Shown here: piece by piece, positions 7,020-16,394 of the stretch
Numbering within the stretch: the stretch's first letter is position 1
Layout of the letters: each line of letters opens with the position of its first letter
Notes under the pieces: model-generated
Told to the model about the DNA's origin: nothing
Database searches by the model: none
Seen by the model: the letters and a program-made list of their open reading frames with translations, nothing else
Made by a program: the position numbers and the translations under genes
Source of the DNA: Tenacibaculum gallaicum
GTDB taxonomy: Bacteria > Bacteroidota > Bacteroidia > Flavobacteriales > Flavobacteriaceae
Direction: 5' to 3'
NCBI RefSeq assembly: GCF_003387615.1
Contig: NZ_QUNS01000003.1
Location: 1 to 64,000 of the forward strand
Length of the DNA stretch: 64,000 nt

Positions 7020-7601
7020 TTATATCATTGTTGCTTCGAAAGCTGTTATTGTATCTTTTTTACTAATTAGAAAATCTATATCGTCATAACCATTTATCAT
7101 ACATAGCTTTTTGTATGGATTGATTTCAAAATCTACATTACCAACTGGTGTTTTAAGTTTTTGATTTTCTAAATCGACTATAATGGTTGTATCAGGTAAT
7201 TCTGTTACTTTCTTCAACAAATTTGTTAAATATTCTTTGGGAACTTGTACTGGTAATATTCCGTTATTGAGGGCGTTTCCTTTAAATATATCCGCAAAAA
7301 AACTACTGATTACTACTTTAAAGCCATAACCTGCTAATGCCCATGCAGCATGTTCTCTACTTGAACCACAACCAAAGTTATTTCCTGCTATTAAAATACT
7401 TCCTGCATAATTTGTATTGTTTAGCACAAAGTCTTTATTTAAACTACCATTTTTTTTGTAGCGCCAATCTCTAAAAACATTGTCTCCAAATCCTTCTTTA
7501 TTGGTTGACTTTAAAAAACGAGCAGGTATAATTTGATCTGTATCTATATTCTCTGTTGGTAACGGTACTGCGGTGTCTATTAGTTTAACAAATTTCTCCA
7601 T
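7020..7601 (-). CDS. leuD: 3-isopropylmalate dehydratase small subunit
   Basis: The 193-residue subunit pairs with LeuC to isomerise 2-isopropylmalate to 3-isopropylmalate. It shows [21 protein letters not shown] near the start and the family signature [17 protein letters not shown] (about residues 73-89). The start codon shares its A with the leuC TAA (TAATG at 7601), which indicates translational coupling and a fixed subunit ratio. Its length is normal for the family. Confidence 0.96.
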   Translation of the reverse strand: MEKFVKLIDTAVPLPTENIDTDQIIPARFLKSTNKEGFGDNVFRDWRYKKNGSLNKDFVLNNTNYAGSILIAGNNFGCGSSREHAAWALAGYGFKVVISSFFADIFKGNALNNGILPVQVPKEYLTNLLKKVTELPDTTIIVDLENQKLKTPVGNVDFEINPYKKLCMINGYDDIDFLISKKDTITAFEATMI

Positions 7602-8983
7602 TAGTTTAATTGTTTTGTAAAGTCAGTAATTTTCCCTTCTACTGCCGTAGCTGCTGCCATTAATGGACTTGCTAAAATGGTTCTCGCTCCTTGCCCTTGA
7701 CGCCCTTCAAAGTTTCTATTTGAGGTTGACACACAGTATTCTCCTTCTGGTATTTTATCGTCATTCATTGCTAAACATGCTGAACAACCTGGTTGTCTTA
7801 ATTGAAATCCCGCAGCTTCAAAAACTTCTTGTAAACCTTCTCGTTTTATCTGTTTTGCTACTTGCTGTGAACCTGGTACCAACCACGCATTTACATTCGC
7901 TGCTTTTTGCTTTCCTTTTATATAGTTTGCTGCTACTCTAAAATCTTCTATCCTAGAGTTTGTACAACTTCCTATAAATACATAGTTAACGGGTGTATTA
8001 ATTAATGATGTTCCTTTTTTAAAGTTCATATACTGTAACGACTTTTCAAAGGAAGCATCATTAAATTGGGGAATGTTCTCTGAAATTTTTATACCCATTC
8101 CTGGGTTGGTTCCATAAGTAAGCATTGGTTCTATGTCTTCTGCCTTAAAAGTGTATTCTTTATCAAATTTTCCACTTTTATCAGTCTTTAATGTTTTCCA
8201 ATAAGCTACTTTGTTATCAAACTCGTCTCCTTTTGGTGCAAACTCACGTCCTTTTACATATTCAAAAGTGGTTTCATCAGGAGCAATCATACCTCCTCTT
8301 GCTCCCATTTCGATACTCATATTACATACGGTCATTCGTCCTTCCATAGACATTTCTTCAAATACATTTCCTGCATATTCACAAAAATATCCTGTACCTG
8401 AATTTGTCCCTAATTGTGCTATGATATACAAGATTACATCTTTAGGCAATACTCCTTTTTTCAACTTACCGTTTACAGTTACACGCAAACTTTTAGGTTT
8501 TTCTAACAACAGGCATTGACTTGCAAATACTTGGGCTACTTGACTTGTACCGATACCAAAGGCAATAGTACCAAAAGCACCATGTGTTGACGTATGGCTA
8601 TCTCCACAAACCATGGTCATCCCTGGTTGTGTTATCCCTAACTCAGGAGCCATTACGTGTACAATTCCGTTATATCGATGTCCTAATCCGTATAAAGTGA
8701 TATTGTTTTCCTTACAGTTTTTTGTTAACTGCTCTAATTGATTTCTTGATAATTCATCCTTTATTGGTAAATGTTGATTTACGGTTGGCGTATTATGATC
8801 GGCAGTTGCAACTGTTTTATCAGGTCGAGCAATTGGAATATTACGTTCTTTTAACTCATTAAATGCTTGCGGACTGGTTACTTCGTGAATTAGGTGTTTG
8901 TCTATATATAAAATTTGTGGTCCGTCTTTAACAGTATCTACTACATGCGCATCCCATACTTTATCAAATAATGTCTTTCCCAT
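7601..8983 (-). CDS. leuC: 3-isopropylmalate dehydratase large subunit
   Basis: This 460-residue aconitase-family protein carries the 4Fe-4S catalytic centre. Cluster cysteines appear in [14 protein letters not shown] (about residue 342) and in [13 protein letters not shown] (about 402-405), and substrate motifs include [13 protein letters not shown] (about 127-139). Both ends overlap neighbours by one base: TAATG with leuA at 8983 and with leuD at 7601. The arrangement and length are standard for the leucine pathway. Confidence 0.97.
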   Translation of the reverse strand: MGKTLFDKVWDAHVVDTVKDGPQILYIDKHLIHEVTSPQAFNELKERNIPIARPDKTVATADHNTPTVNQHLPIKDELSRNQLEQLTKNCKENNITLYGLGHRYNGIVHVMAPELGITQPGMTMVCGDSHTSTHGAFGTIAFGIGTSQVAQVFASQCLLLEKPKSLRVTVNGKLKKGVLPKDVILYIIAQLGTNSGTGYFCEYAGNVFEEMSMEGRMTVCNMSIEMGARGGMIAPDETTFEYVKGREFAPKGDEFDNKVAYWKTLKTDKSGKFDKEYTFKAEDIEPMLTYGTNPGMGIKISENIPQFNDASFEKSLQYMNFKKGTSLINTPVNYVFIGSCTNSRIEDFRVAANYIKGKQKAANVNAWLVPGSQQVAKQIKREGLQEVFEAAGFQLRQPGCSACLAMNDDKIPEGEYCVSTSNRNFEGRQGQGARTILASPLMAAATAVEGKITDFTKQLN

Positions 8984-10158
8984 TAAGCTATGGCTATTTT
9001 TGAAATTTTATTAACTTGTTTCATAATCTGATGAATGTCTTCATCGATTACTTCTTTTTGTCTATCAGCAAACTGTAAGAACGTTTTATAAGCTGTATCT
9101 AACTGAATTTTAGTTAACTCGTACCCTATCTTTTTTGCACGATACGCCAAAGCTGCTCTTCCGCTTCTTGCAGTTAATACAATAGCACTTTCGATTACAC
9201 CTACATCTGCTGGATTGATAATTTCATAGGTTTCACGGTTCTTAATTACTCCATCTTGATGAATTCCTGAGCTATGCGCAAAAGCGTTTGCCCCTACAAT
9301 AGCCTTGTTAGGTTGCACAGGCATTCCCATACGTTCACGAACCATCATACTTGTATCATACAGTAACTTGGTGTTAATATCTGTTTGAAGGTTTAAGTAT
9401 GGATGCTGCTTTAAAATCATTACCACTTCCTCTAAAGCTGTATTTCCTGCACGCTCTCCTATTCCGTTGACAGTACACTCTATTTGACGCGCGCCATTAA
9501 CAGCTCCTGCAATAGAGTTTGCTGTAGCTAAGCCTAAATCGTTATGGCAATGGCAAGAAATAATTACATTTTCAATGCCTTTTACGTTGTCTTTCAGGTA
9601 TTTTATTTTTGTTCCATATTCTTCAGGCAAACAATATCCTGTAGTATCAGGAATATTCAACACTGTTGCTCCTGATTTTATAACTTCTTCACAAACTTTA
9701 GCTAAAAAAGCATTGTCAGTTCTACCGGCGTCTTCTGCATAAAACTCTACATCGTCTACAAAATTTTTAGCATATAAAACTGCCTCTTTTGCTCGTCTAA
9801 TTACTTCTTTTTTCGAAGCATTGAATTTATACTGAATATGTGAATCACTAGTACCAATACCTGTATGTATTCTAGGCTTATTAGCAAATTTTAAAGCATC
9901 TGCAGCTATTTCAATATCTTTTTTTATGGCTCTTGTTAATCCACAAACAGCAGCATTTTTAACCAATTTGGCTATTTCTTGTACTGATGTAAAGTCTCCT
10001 GGACTCGATACAGGAAAACCTGCCTCAATTACATCAACTCCTAAGAAGTCGAGTCTTTCGGCAATAACTAGCTTTTGTTGGGTATCTAATTTACATCCTG
10101 GGACTTGCTCTCCGTCTCGTAATGTGGTATCGAAAATTTGAATTTTATCGCTTTGCAT
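8983..10158 (-). CDS. leuA: 2-isopropylmalate synthase, short form
   Basis: The enzyme condenses acetyl-CoA with 2-oxoisovalerate, the committed step of leucine synthesis. The start [18 protein letters not shown] at 10158 is chosen because the promoter box CAAATGTA (TACATTTG on the reverse strand, 10189-10196) lies between it and an earlier in-frame codon. The TIM barrel shows [13 protein letters not shown] and the metal-binding [11 protein letters not shown] (about 198-208), followed by [15 protein letters not shown]. At 391 residues it lacks the roughly 120-residue C-terminal LeuA domain that gives leucine feedback control in enzymes of about 520 residues. A homocitrate-synthase relative is possible, but the operon makes LeuA the clear choice. 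Confidence 0.94.
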   Translation of the reverse strand: MQSDKIQIFDTTLRDGEQVPGCKLDTQQKLVIAERLDFLGVDVIEAGFPVSSPGDFTSVQEIAKLVKNAAVCGLTRAIKKDIEIAADALKFANKPRIHTGIGTSDSHIQYKFNASKKEVIRRAKEAVLYAKNFVDDVEFYAEDAGRTDNAFLAKVCEEVIKSGATVLNIPDTTGYCLPEEYGTKIKYLKDNVKGIENVIISCHCHNDLGLATANSIAGAVNGARQIECTVNGIGERAGNTALEEVVMILKQHPYLNLQTDINTKLLYDTSMMVRERMGMPVQPNKAIVGANAFAHSSGIHQDGVIKNRETYEIINPADVGVIESAIVLTARSGRAALAYRAKKIGYELTKIQLDTAYKTFLQFADRQKEVIDEDIHQIMKQVNKISKIAIA

Positions 10159-10188
10159 AAATCTAAATATGATTGTCAAAATAAAAAC

Positions 10189-10196
10189 CAAATGTA
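10189..10196 (-). promoter_or_regulatory. Promoter -7 box of the leu operon
   Basis: Read on the reverse strand it is TACATTTG, a TAnnTTTG match, 31 bp before the leuA ATG. A TTG about 20 bp further upstream could serve as the -33 element. Confidence 0.6.
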
Positions 10197-10290
10197 TATA
10201 TTGGCTTTTCTATCAAGCTCTTTTTTAACGGGTTAGTTACGATATCAAAACAACAAAAAACAAAAACAACACACTGAAAAACAAAAAGTT

Positions 10291-11856
10291 ATGCGTAAAC
10301 AAATTACATTCTCCAATCAACAAAATGACGCGTTGTTTGTTTTGATAAAGTCTTTATCGAAGTCAGAAAAGCGTCAGTTTAATTTATATGTTGGTCGTTT
10401 AGGGGGTAATGTAGACGCTAAATTTTTTGCACTTTTTAAATTGCTTGAAAAACAGAAAAGTTATAACGAAAAGGCTATTATAGATAGCGGTGTGGTCAGC
10501 AAACAACAATTATCTAACTTAAAAGCACATTTATACAAGCAAATACTAACTAGTCTTCGTATGAATCCTGCTCATAAAAATATTAGAATTCAAATACGTG
10601 AGCAGTTAGATTTTGCTACGGTTTTATATCAAAAAGGGCTATACAAACAGAGTTTAAAACTGCTTGATAAGGCTAAAAACATGGCAGTTGAAAATGAAGA
10701 AAAAAATGTTGCCTATGAAATTGTTGAGCTAGAAAAGGTTATTGAAAGTCAATACATAACCCGAAGTATTGATACACGTTCTGACGAGTTAACTATCCAA
10801 GCGAAAGGACTTAGCATGCAAAATGTTATCGCCAGTAAATTATCAAACTTGTCGATACAACTATACGGAACTTTATTGAAAAATGGTTATGTAAAAAATG
10901 ATGAGGAATTACAACGAGTGAATACTTATTTTTATTCAAAACTTCCTGAATATACATATGAAAACTTGGGGTTTAGAGAAAAGTTATGGTTATACAAAGC
11001 ACATTTGTGGCACAGCTTTTTAACGCAAGATTTTTTACAGAGTTATAAATATGCTAATAAATGGGTAGATTTATTTAAGCATGATACTAAGAATATTTCT
11101 TTACATCCTGTTTTTTATTTAAAAGGAAAGAACTACTTATTAGAGAGCTTATTTTTTATAAAGCATTATGATAAGTTTAAAGAAGAGCTTTCTGCTTTTG
11201 AAGAGGAAATTAAAGAGAAAAGTATTCCGCAAAATAACAATACTGAAATCTTAACTTTTCTATATTATTATGCTAACAAATTGCACTTACACTTCTTAGA
11301 GGGTAGTTTTTCTGAGGGTGAATATTTAGTGGCTATTATTAATGATAAGATTAATAGTTATAAGGATCGTCTTGATAATCATCATATCGTCGTATTTTAC
11401 TATAAAATTGCTTGTTTATACTTTGGTATGGGTAAAAACAAAGAGTGTATTTTGTATTTAAATAAAATAATTAAACCTAAAAATATTCAAGTCGCTAACG
11501 ACTTACAGTGTTTTGCTAGAGTGCTTTCTTTAATTGCTCATTACGAGTGTGGATTGGATTATGATTTGGAGCGACAATTTAAAGACACCTATCGTTTTTT
11601 ACTTAAAATGGAAAATTTACAAGAGGTCCAGAAAGAGTTTATTTCTTCTATAAAAGCCTTGGGAGATGTGTTTCCTCATCAAATAAAAAAGGAGTTAAAA
11701 AAAGTACACAGTCGCCTTAAGGTTTATGAGAATCACCCTTATGAAAAAAGAGCTTTTTTATATTTAGACATCCTTTCGTGGCTTGAAAGCAAGATTGAAA
11801 ATAAACCTGTTGCTCAAATTATTAAAGAGAAAATTGTTTGTTCTAAAAAGTGTTGA
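10291..11856 (+). CDS. Conserved helical (TPR-like) protein of unknown function
   Basis: The 521-residue protein has no signal peptide or membrane segment. It starts MRKQITFSNQQNDALFVLIKSLSKSEKRQFNLYV and then runs through many paired amphipathic helices (ATVLYQKGLYKQSLKLLDKAKNM, VVFYYKIACLYFGMGKNKECILYLNKI), the pattern of TPR-like or HEAT-like repeats. The SLSKSEKRQF start resembles a widespread Bacteroidota family without assigned function. It is divergent from leuA with about 130 bp between them, and no operon partner follows. A scaffold or protein-binding role is a guess from fold only. Confidence 0.75.
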   Translation: MRKQITFSNQQNDALFVLIKSLSKSEKRQFNLYVGRLGGNVDAKFFALFKLLEKQKSYNEKAIIDSGVVSKQQLSNLKAHLYKQILTSLRMNPAHKNIRIQIREQLDFATVLYQKGLYKQSLKLLDKAKNMAVENEEKNVAYEIVELEKVIESQYITRSIDTRSDELTIQAKGLSMQNVIASKLSNLSIQLYGTLLKNGYVKNDEELQRVNTYFYSKLPEYTYENLGFREKLWLYKAHLWHSFLTQDFLQSYKYANKWVDLFKHDTKNISLHPVFYLKGKNYLLESLFFIKHYDKFKEELSAFEEEIKEKSIPQNNNTEILTFLYYYANKLHLHFLEGSFSEGEYLVAIINDKINSYKDRLDNHHIVVFYYKIACLYFGMGKNKECILYLNKIIKPKNIQVANDLQCFARVLSLIAHYECGLDYDLERQFKDTYRFLLKMENLQEVQKEFISSIKALGDVFPHQIKKELKKVHSRLKVYENHPYEKRAFLYLDILSWLESKIENKPVAQIIKEKIVCSKKC

Positions 11857-11886
11857 TGATGATATTAGATTTATTTTTATAAAATG

Positions 11887-12234
11887 TTATTGCTTATTAA
11901 TGTAGTTTAACTTAATTCTTTCGTTTTCTTTTGTTTTAATAAAACATTCATTACCTTCTCCATTCTTTACAAGTGAATCACCTACAGATATCTAAAAAAA
12001 TAACTCTTCAGAAACTCCACATCTGGGCTCAAAAAAAGAACCATCTTTCTTTTTTAATTTTAAAGTATATACTCGATTAGTTTTTTGCTTTTCAATTAAG
12101 ATGGCTTTAAACTTCTCTCTTTTACACTTATTAAAAACACGTTCATTTGTCCCTAAATTTTTAAAATTAAACACAAAACTAGTTATAGCACCTGTAATAA
12201 GCATTGTTAAAATAAACCTTAGGCTTTTATTCAT
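11887..12234 (-). pseudogene. Small membrane-anchored protein gene interrupted by an in-frame TAG
   Basis: The first part encodes 80 residues with an N-terminal hydrophobic segment (FILTMLITGAITSFVF) and then KFKAILIEKQKTNRVYTLKLKKKDGSFFEPRCGVSEELFF, followed by TAG at 11992-11994. The same frame continues for 34 codons, ISVGDSLVKNGEGNECFIK..., to TAA at 11887. The GDSxxK sequence after the stop reads like the expected end of this type of small flavobacterial protein, so the TAG most likely broke a gene of about 115 codons. It lies next to another broken gene. Whether the 80-residue product is still made is unknown. Confidence 0.6.
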
Positions 12235-12281
12235 ATTGTGTTTTTGAGAGTTTCTGTAATTATTCTAACTATTCTTAATTC

Positions 12282-12595
12282 TTAGACAGAATCAAACCAT
12301 TCCTTACACTCAACAACCTCTATCAAATGTTTTATTGAAAAATGTTTTTGCTTTCCCCAAAATTTAAACTTATTTCTTAATAGTTTATGAAATGGTTCCT
12401 CACCAGAAAAATATCTATCAAATTCGAAGCTTGTCATATTAACATTAAAATGCCTTTAAAAATCATAAAAAAAAGTTTCTGTATCTAAGCCATCTGTCCC
12501 TATTAAATCAAACGATTCGGATATATCTATAACAATATAATATAACCTAACTTAAGCTTAATAAAATCGATAATCTCTCCTTCCACTATACTTTT
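12282..12595 (-). pseudogene. Relic of a DUF1493-like gene with frameshifts and a stop
   Basis: Reading across three frames on the reverse strand gives KSIVEGEIIDFIKLKLGY, then IDISESFDLIGTDGLDTE, then YDF-stop-RHFNVNMTSFEFDRYFSGEE, ending ...IEVVECKEWFDSV at 12282. The order GxDGxDxexF...F...F.vdm..FeFdrYFxxE is that of the DUF1493 family, small acyl-carrier-like proteins often found among contact-toxin immunity genes. At least one frameshift lies in a run of eight or nine T (about 12466-12474) and another near 12540. Only the last 51 codons (12282-12437) remain open. No intact toxin is visible nearby. Confidence 0.65.
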
Positions 12596-12612
12596 CTAAT
12601 AAAAAATACTAC

Positions 12613-13551
12613 CTAAAACAATTGCTCTTTTTTCACTTGCTGATACTCTTCTATAATTGCTTCTAACACTTCTTTTGCTGGTTTAATTTCATGAATAAGC
12701 CCTGCTACTTGACCTATTTCTAGTTCTCCATCGTCCAAGTTTCCTTCAAACATACCTCTTTTAGCTCGTGCACGCCCTAACAATTCTTTTAATTGTTCTA
12801 TGGTTGGGTTTTGTTGATATAATTCTTGAACTTCTTGAAAGAATTTGTTTTTTACCAAACGTACAGGAGCTAGTTCCTTTAACGTTAGTTGTGTCCCCCC
12901 ATCCTTTACGGCTACAATTGTTTTTTTGAAGTTATCATGCGCTGAAGATTCTATAGTCGCAGCAAAACGACTTCCTATTTGCACTCCATCTGCTCCTAAC
13001 ACCATTGCTGCTAACATTCCTCTACCTGAGCCTACTCCTCCTGCAGCTATGACAGGTATTTTAACTTGTTCCTTTACCATAGGAATTAACGTAAACGTAG
13101 TGGTTTCTTCACGTCCGTTATGACCTCCTGCTTCAAAACCTTCGCATACCACAGCATCTACTCCAGCCGCTTCTGCTTTTAAGGCAAATTTTACTGAACT
13201 CACCACATGAACTACTGTAATTCCTTTTTCCTTTAAAAAAGAGGTCCAGGTTTTTGGATTCCCTGCGGAAGTAAACACAATTTTCACACCTTCTTCAACA
13301 ATAATATCCATGATTTTTTCAATATCAGGATATAACATTGGCACATTTACCCCAAAAGGCTTATCCGTTGCTTTTTTACATTTTTGAATGTGTTCACGAA
13401 GTACTTCTGGATACATAGATCCTGCTCCAATTAATCCTAATCCACCTGCATTTGACACTGCTGAAGCTAGCTTCCATCCTGAAACCCAAATCATTCCTCC
13501 TTGAACAATTGGATATTGTATATTAAATAATTTGGTAATTCTGTCTTGCAT
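12613..13551 (-). CDS. Nitronate monooxygenase family flavoprotein (2-nitropropane dioxygenase-like)
   Basis: The 312-residue TIM-barrel FMN protein starts MQDRITKLFNIQYPIVQGGMIWVSG. FMN and active-site motifs include NAGGLGLIGAG (about 37-47), GVNVPML, CEGFEAGGHNG (the region of the catalytic His) and IPVIAAGGVGSGRGM with GADGVQIGSRF. The family oxidises nitronates; the related FabK branch reduces enoyl-ACP, and the two are hard to tell apart from sequence. The start at 13551 follows a TACATTTA -7-like box by 4 bp. The gene stands alone, just before two pseudogenes. Confidence 0.85.
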   Translation of the reverse strand: MQDRITKLFNIQYPIVQGGMIWVSGWKLASAVSNAGGLGLIGAGSMYPEVLREHIQKCKKATDKPFGVNVPMLYPDIEKIMDIIVEEGVKIVFTSAGNPKTWTSFLKEKGITVVHVVSSVKFALKAEAAGVDAVVCEGFEAGGHNGREETTTFTLIPMVKEQVKIPVIAAGGVGSGRGMLAAMVLGADGVQIGSRFAATIESSAHDNFKKTIVAVKDGGTQLTLKELAPVRLVKNKFFQEVQELYQQNPTIEQLKELLGRARAKRGMFEGNLDDGELEIGQVAGLIHEIKPAKEVLEAIIEEYQQVKKEQLF

Positions 13552-13589
13552 AGCGTAAATGTACAATCATTAAGTATGAAGCACAAAAA

Positions 13590-13610
13590 AACCTCGAAAA
13601 AATCGAGGTT
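13590..13610 (-). terminator. mnmA terminator
   Basis: Arms AACCTCGA and TCGAGGTT with a 5-nt loop are followed on the reverse strand by a run of T, 30 bp after the mnmA stop. Confidence 0.85.
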
Positions 13611-13639
13611 ATATGTTTATGTTTTTATGTGTGAAAAAG

Positions 13640-14827
13640 TTACGAAATTACACCAGAACCTAATAGTTCTTCATTTCTATACCAAGCAACAAACTGCCCT
13701 TCTTGAATAGCTGATTGTGAATTTTCAAACTCTACATAAATTCCGTTATCAACTTTATATAAAGTAGCTTTTTCTAATGGTTGTCGGTAACGAATACGTG
13801 CTTCTACCTCCATAGATTCACCAGTTTGTAAAGCTACATCTTCACGTACCCAGTGTAGTTCTTCATTTGACACAAATAACACACTTCGATACAATCCTTG
13901 GTGATTTTTTCCTTCCCCTGTATAAATAACGTTGGTATCTACATCTGTTTCAATTACAAATAGTGGTTCTTTGGTTCCTCCAACTGCTAAACCTTTACGT
14001 TGACCTTTTGTAAAATAATGTGCCCCTTGATGTTTTCCTACTACTTTTCCATCCTCGTTATTGTAAGAGAATTTCGTTGAAAAATATTCTAACTCTGCTT
14101 CTTTATTCTCAAATTCTGGAACTGGACGATTGTACTGCTCAAATTCATCTGGAATTCGAACAATATCTCCTTCTTTAGGTTGTAGTTTTTGTTGTAAAAA
14201 GTCGGGAAGTCTTACTTTTCCAATAAAACATAGTCCTTGACTATCTTTTTTATCAGCTGTAATTAAATCTGCTTCTTTTGCTATTTCACGAACTTCTGGT
14301 TTTGTCAATTCTCCAATAGGGAACAATGCTTTAGACAATTGTTCTTGTGATAATTGACATAAAAAGTATGACTGATCTTTATTGGTATCTTTTCCTGCTA
14401 ATAACTTGTATACAGGTTTTCCATCAATAATTTCTTCTGCTTTTCTACAATAATGTCCTGTAGCTACATAATCGGCTCCTAAACTTAATGCTATGTCCAT
14501 AAACACATCAAACTTAATTTCTCGATTACATAATACATCTGGATTAGGTGTACGACCTTTTTCGTATTCGTTAAACATATAATCAACAATACGTTCTTTG
14601 TATTGTTCGCTTAAATCAACTGTTTGAAAAGGGATTCCTAATTTTTCTGCAACAATCATGGCATCATTGCTATCTTCTAACCACGGACATTCATTAGAAA
14701 TGGTTACGGAATCGTCGTGCCAATTTTTCATAAATAAGCCAATAACTTCGTAACCTTGCTCTTTTAATAAATAAGCAGTTACACTACTATCTACTCCTCC
14801 TGAAAGTCCTACTACTACTCTTTCCAT
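13640..14827 (-). CDS. mnmA: tRNA-specific 2-thiouridylase
   Basis: This 395-residue enzyme adds sulfur to uridine 34 of tRNAs for Lys, Glu and Gln. The PP-loop is [18 protein letters not shown] (residues 4-21). The catalytic cysteines are in [12 protein letters not shown] (about 97-108) and [13 protein letters not shown] (about 200). A C-terminal beta-barrel with GQFVAWY closes the protein. The start at 14827 is chosen because a TAAATTTG promoter box (14846-14853) overlaps the earlier in-frame codon. It is transcribed alone and ends in a clear hairpin. Confidence 0.96.
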   Translation of the reverse strand: MERVVVGLSGGVDSSVTAYLLKEQGYEVIGLFMKNWHDDSVTISNECPWLEDSNDAMIVAEKLGIPFQTVDLSEQYKERIVDYMFNEYEKGRTPNPDVLCNREIKFDVFMDIALSLGADYVATGHYCRKAEEIIDGKPVYKLLAGKDTNKDQSYFLCQLSQEQLSKALFPIGELTKPEVREIAKEADLITADKKDSQGLCFIGKVRLPDFLQQKLQPKEGDIVRIPDEFEQYNRPVPEFENKEAELEYFSTKFSYNNEDGKVVGKHQGAHYFTKGQRKGLAVGGTKEPLFVIETDVDTNVIYTGEGKNHQGLYRSVLFVSNEELHWVREDVALQTGESMEVEARIRYRQPLEKATLYKVDNGIYVEFENSQSAIQEGQFVAWYRNEELLGSGVIS

Positions 14828-14845
14828 TTTATACTTTTGAAGCCG

Positions 14846-14853
14846 CAAATTTA
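14846..14853 (-). promoter_or_regulatory. mnmA promoter -7 box
   Basis: The reverse strand reads TAAATTTG, 18 bp before the ATG at 14827. Confidence 0.6.
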
Positions 14854-14978
14854 CGAAATAATAAACATTTTTATGATGGAAATAATTGATGACTTCATTA
14901 CTAAAATTGATGGACCCTGATATGGCTTAGTTTATTACCTTATTTTAGAATCTTATTTAAATTCTCTATATCTAGAGT

Positions 14979-15686
14979 TTAATTTTTAGGAATTGAAAAC
15001 GCTTCTTTTTTTCTCTTATCGGTAACAACTTCTCCATCCATGTAAAATTGCCATTTACCGTCTCTTTTACCATTTTTATACATCCCTTTTTCTTTCAAAT
15101 CCCCTTTTAAATCGTAGTATTTTCCTTCTCCTTCTAATTTACCATCAACATAATATAATTCTTCAATCATCACTCCTTCTTCAGTAAAAACCTTAGAAAG
15201 TCCATTTTTCTTACCATCTTTATAAATACTCTCTTCGGTTAATTTACCATTTCTATAGTAGTTTTTTAGCACACCGTCTAATTTACCATCAACATATTCT
15301 TCTTCTGAAAAAAGTTTTCCATCAGAAAAATAATACGTCCACTTTCCTACTCGTTTTTTTCCAATCATCCATCCTTTTGTTTTTACTTTTCCTTTTGGAG
15401 TAAAGAATTGCACAAAAGCACTATCTGACTTTACAGAAAACTCTTTAGTCATAGAAGGCACTCCGTAAGAGTTAGGCTCGTAAAAATTAAATGTTCCTAC
15501 CTCTTTTCCATTTTTAAATTCGCCTGAGTATCTTATTTTATTTTTATTATTGTTATAATACTTTTTCCATACTCCATCTCTTTTACCATTTGCATCAAAC
15601 TGATTAATTTTTTGTGTTTGTGCAGCCATTGTAAAAAAGACTGATAATAAAAGTCCTGTTGAAAATATCCTTTTTATATTTATCAT
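14979..15686 (-). CDS. Exported MORN-repeat (YwqK-like) protein
   Basis: The 235-residue protein starts with a signal peptide (MINIKRIFSTGLLLSVFFTMAAQT) and consists of repeated MORN-like units such as GKRDGVWKKYY, GKRVGKWTYYFSDGKL, GKLDGVLKNYYRNGKL, GKKNGLSKVF and GKRDGKWQFYMDG. Databases often name this group toxin-antitoxin system YwqK family antitoxin, but nothing here suggests a toxin-antitoxin pair. The start at 15686 follows a TAAATTTG box at 15708-15715 by 21 bp. It diverges from the neighbouring HEAT-like gene over 45 bp. Its role at the cell envelope is unknown. Confidence 0.8.
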   Translation of the reverse strand: MINIKRIFSTGLLLSVFFTMAAQTQKINQFDANGKRDGVWKKYYNNNKNKIRYSGEFKNGKEVGTFNFYEPNSYGVPSMTKEFSVKSDSAFVQFFTPKGKVKTKGWMIGKKRVGKWTYYFSDGKLFSEEEYVDGKLDGVLKNYYRNGKLTEESIYKDGKKNGLSKVFTEEGVMIEELYYVDGKLEGEGKYYDLKGDLKEKGMYKNGKRDGKWQFYMDGEVVTDKRKKEAFSIPKN

Positions 15687-15707
15687 GCTATAATTTCTTT
15701 TACATTT

Positions 15708-15715
15708 CAAATTTA
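15708..15715 (-). promoter_or_regulatory. Promoter -7 box of the MORN-repeat gene
   Basis: The reverse strand reads TAAATTTG; it sits in a 45-bp gap shared with the divergent gene at 15732. Confidence 0.55.
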
Positions 15716-15731
15716 CATAAACCATACCAAT

Positions 15732-16322
15732 ATGAGTATTGAATTTTTAATTTCTGTGTTAGAAAATGTTGATAACCCTGCTAGAGTAAACAGAAATAAC
15801 GCTGCAAATATTGTATTGACACAACCTGAATTAGTAAAATATTTAGTCGATATTACTTTTGATATTGATAATAAACTATCTATTAAAGCTGCTTGGGTAT
15901 TGGAATGGATTTGTACACATAATGGAATTGAACATATTACACCTTTCTTAGCTATTTTTACAAAAAATATTTCGAGAGTACATTTTGATAGTGCTGTAAG
16001 ACCTTGTGCTAAAATTTGTGAGCATTTAGCAACAGCTTTTACCTCAAAAACGACCAATAAAATAAAAAAACAATTAACCGAAACTGATATCGATTTGATT
16101 ATTGAAACTGGATTCGATTGGTTGATTACTGATCAAAAAATAGCTGTAAAAGCTTATACTATGAGTACTTTGTACTTATTTGGTTTACAAAAAAACTGGG
16201 TTCTCCCTGAGTTAGAACATCTAATTCGTACTAAAATAATTCATGAAAGTAAAGGTTGTAAAGCTAGAGGTAAAAAAATATTGGAGCTAATAGAGAAACA
16301 GAAAAACCAAAAACAATTATAA
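15732..16322 (+). CDS. HEAT/ARM-like helical protein
   Basis: The 196-residue soluble protein is mostly helical: LISVLENVDNPARVNRNNAANIVLTQPELVKYLVDITFDID, KAAWVLEWICTHNGIEHITPFL, RPCAKICEHLATAF, then a C-terminal EHLIRTKIIHESKGCKARGKKILELI. The paired-helix spacing resembles HEAT or armadillo repeats. Similar Bacteroidota proteins are sometimes mislabelled adenylosuccinate lyase, of which no motif is present. It may bind a partner protein; no function is known. Confidence 0.75.
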   Translation: MSIEFLISVLENVDNPARVNRNNAANIVLTQPELVKYLVDITFDIDNKLSIKAAWVLEWICTHNGIEHITPFLAIFTKNISRVHFDSAVRPCAKICEHLATAFTSKTTNKIKKQLTETDIDLIIETGFDWLITDQKIAVKAYTMSTLYLFGLQKNWVLPELEHLIRTKIIHESKGCKARGKKILELIEKQKNQKQL

Positions 16323-16350
16323 AACCTCAGAAGAAAAATCTTCTGAGGTT
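16323..16350. terminator. Bidirectional terminator
   Basis: A 12-bp perfect stem, AACCTCAGAAGA with its complement, and a 4-nt loop is followed by CTTTTATTATTTT, between converging genes. Confidence 0.85.
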
Positions 16351-16394
16351 CTTTTATTATTTTACAAACAACGAAATAGTTGTAGTTTATTTTA

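Noticed and set aside
6788-7066. Forward ORFs opposite leuB and leuC
   Set aside because: They lie antisense to intact leu genes and show no family features.
12282-12437. Functional 51-residue protein
   Set aside because: Although open from ATG to stop, it matches only the second half of DUF1493, and the first half continues upstream in other frames, so it is better seen as a relic.
14979-15686. Toxin-antitoxin system
   Set aside because: The YwqK antitoxin name is applied to MORN-repeat proteins in general; this one is exported and has no toxin partner.
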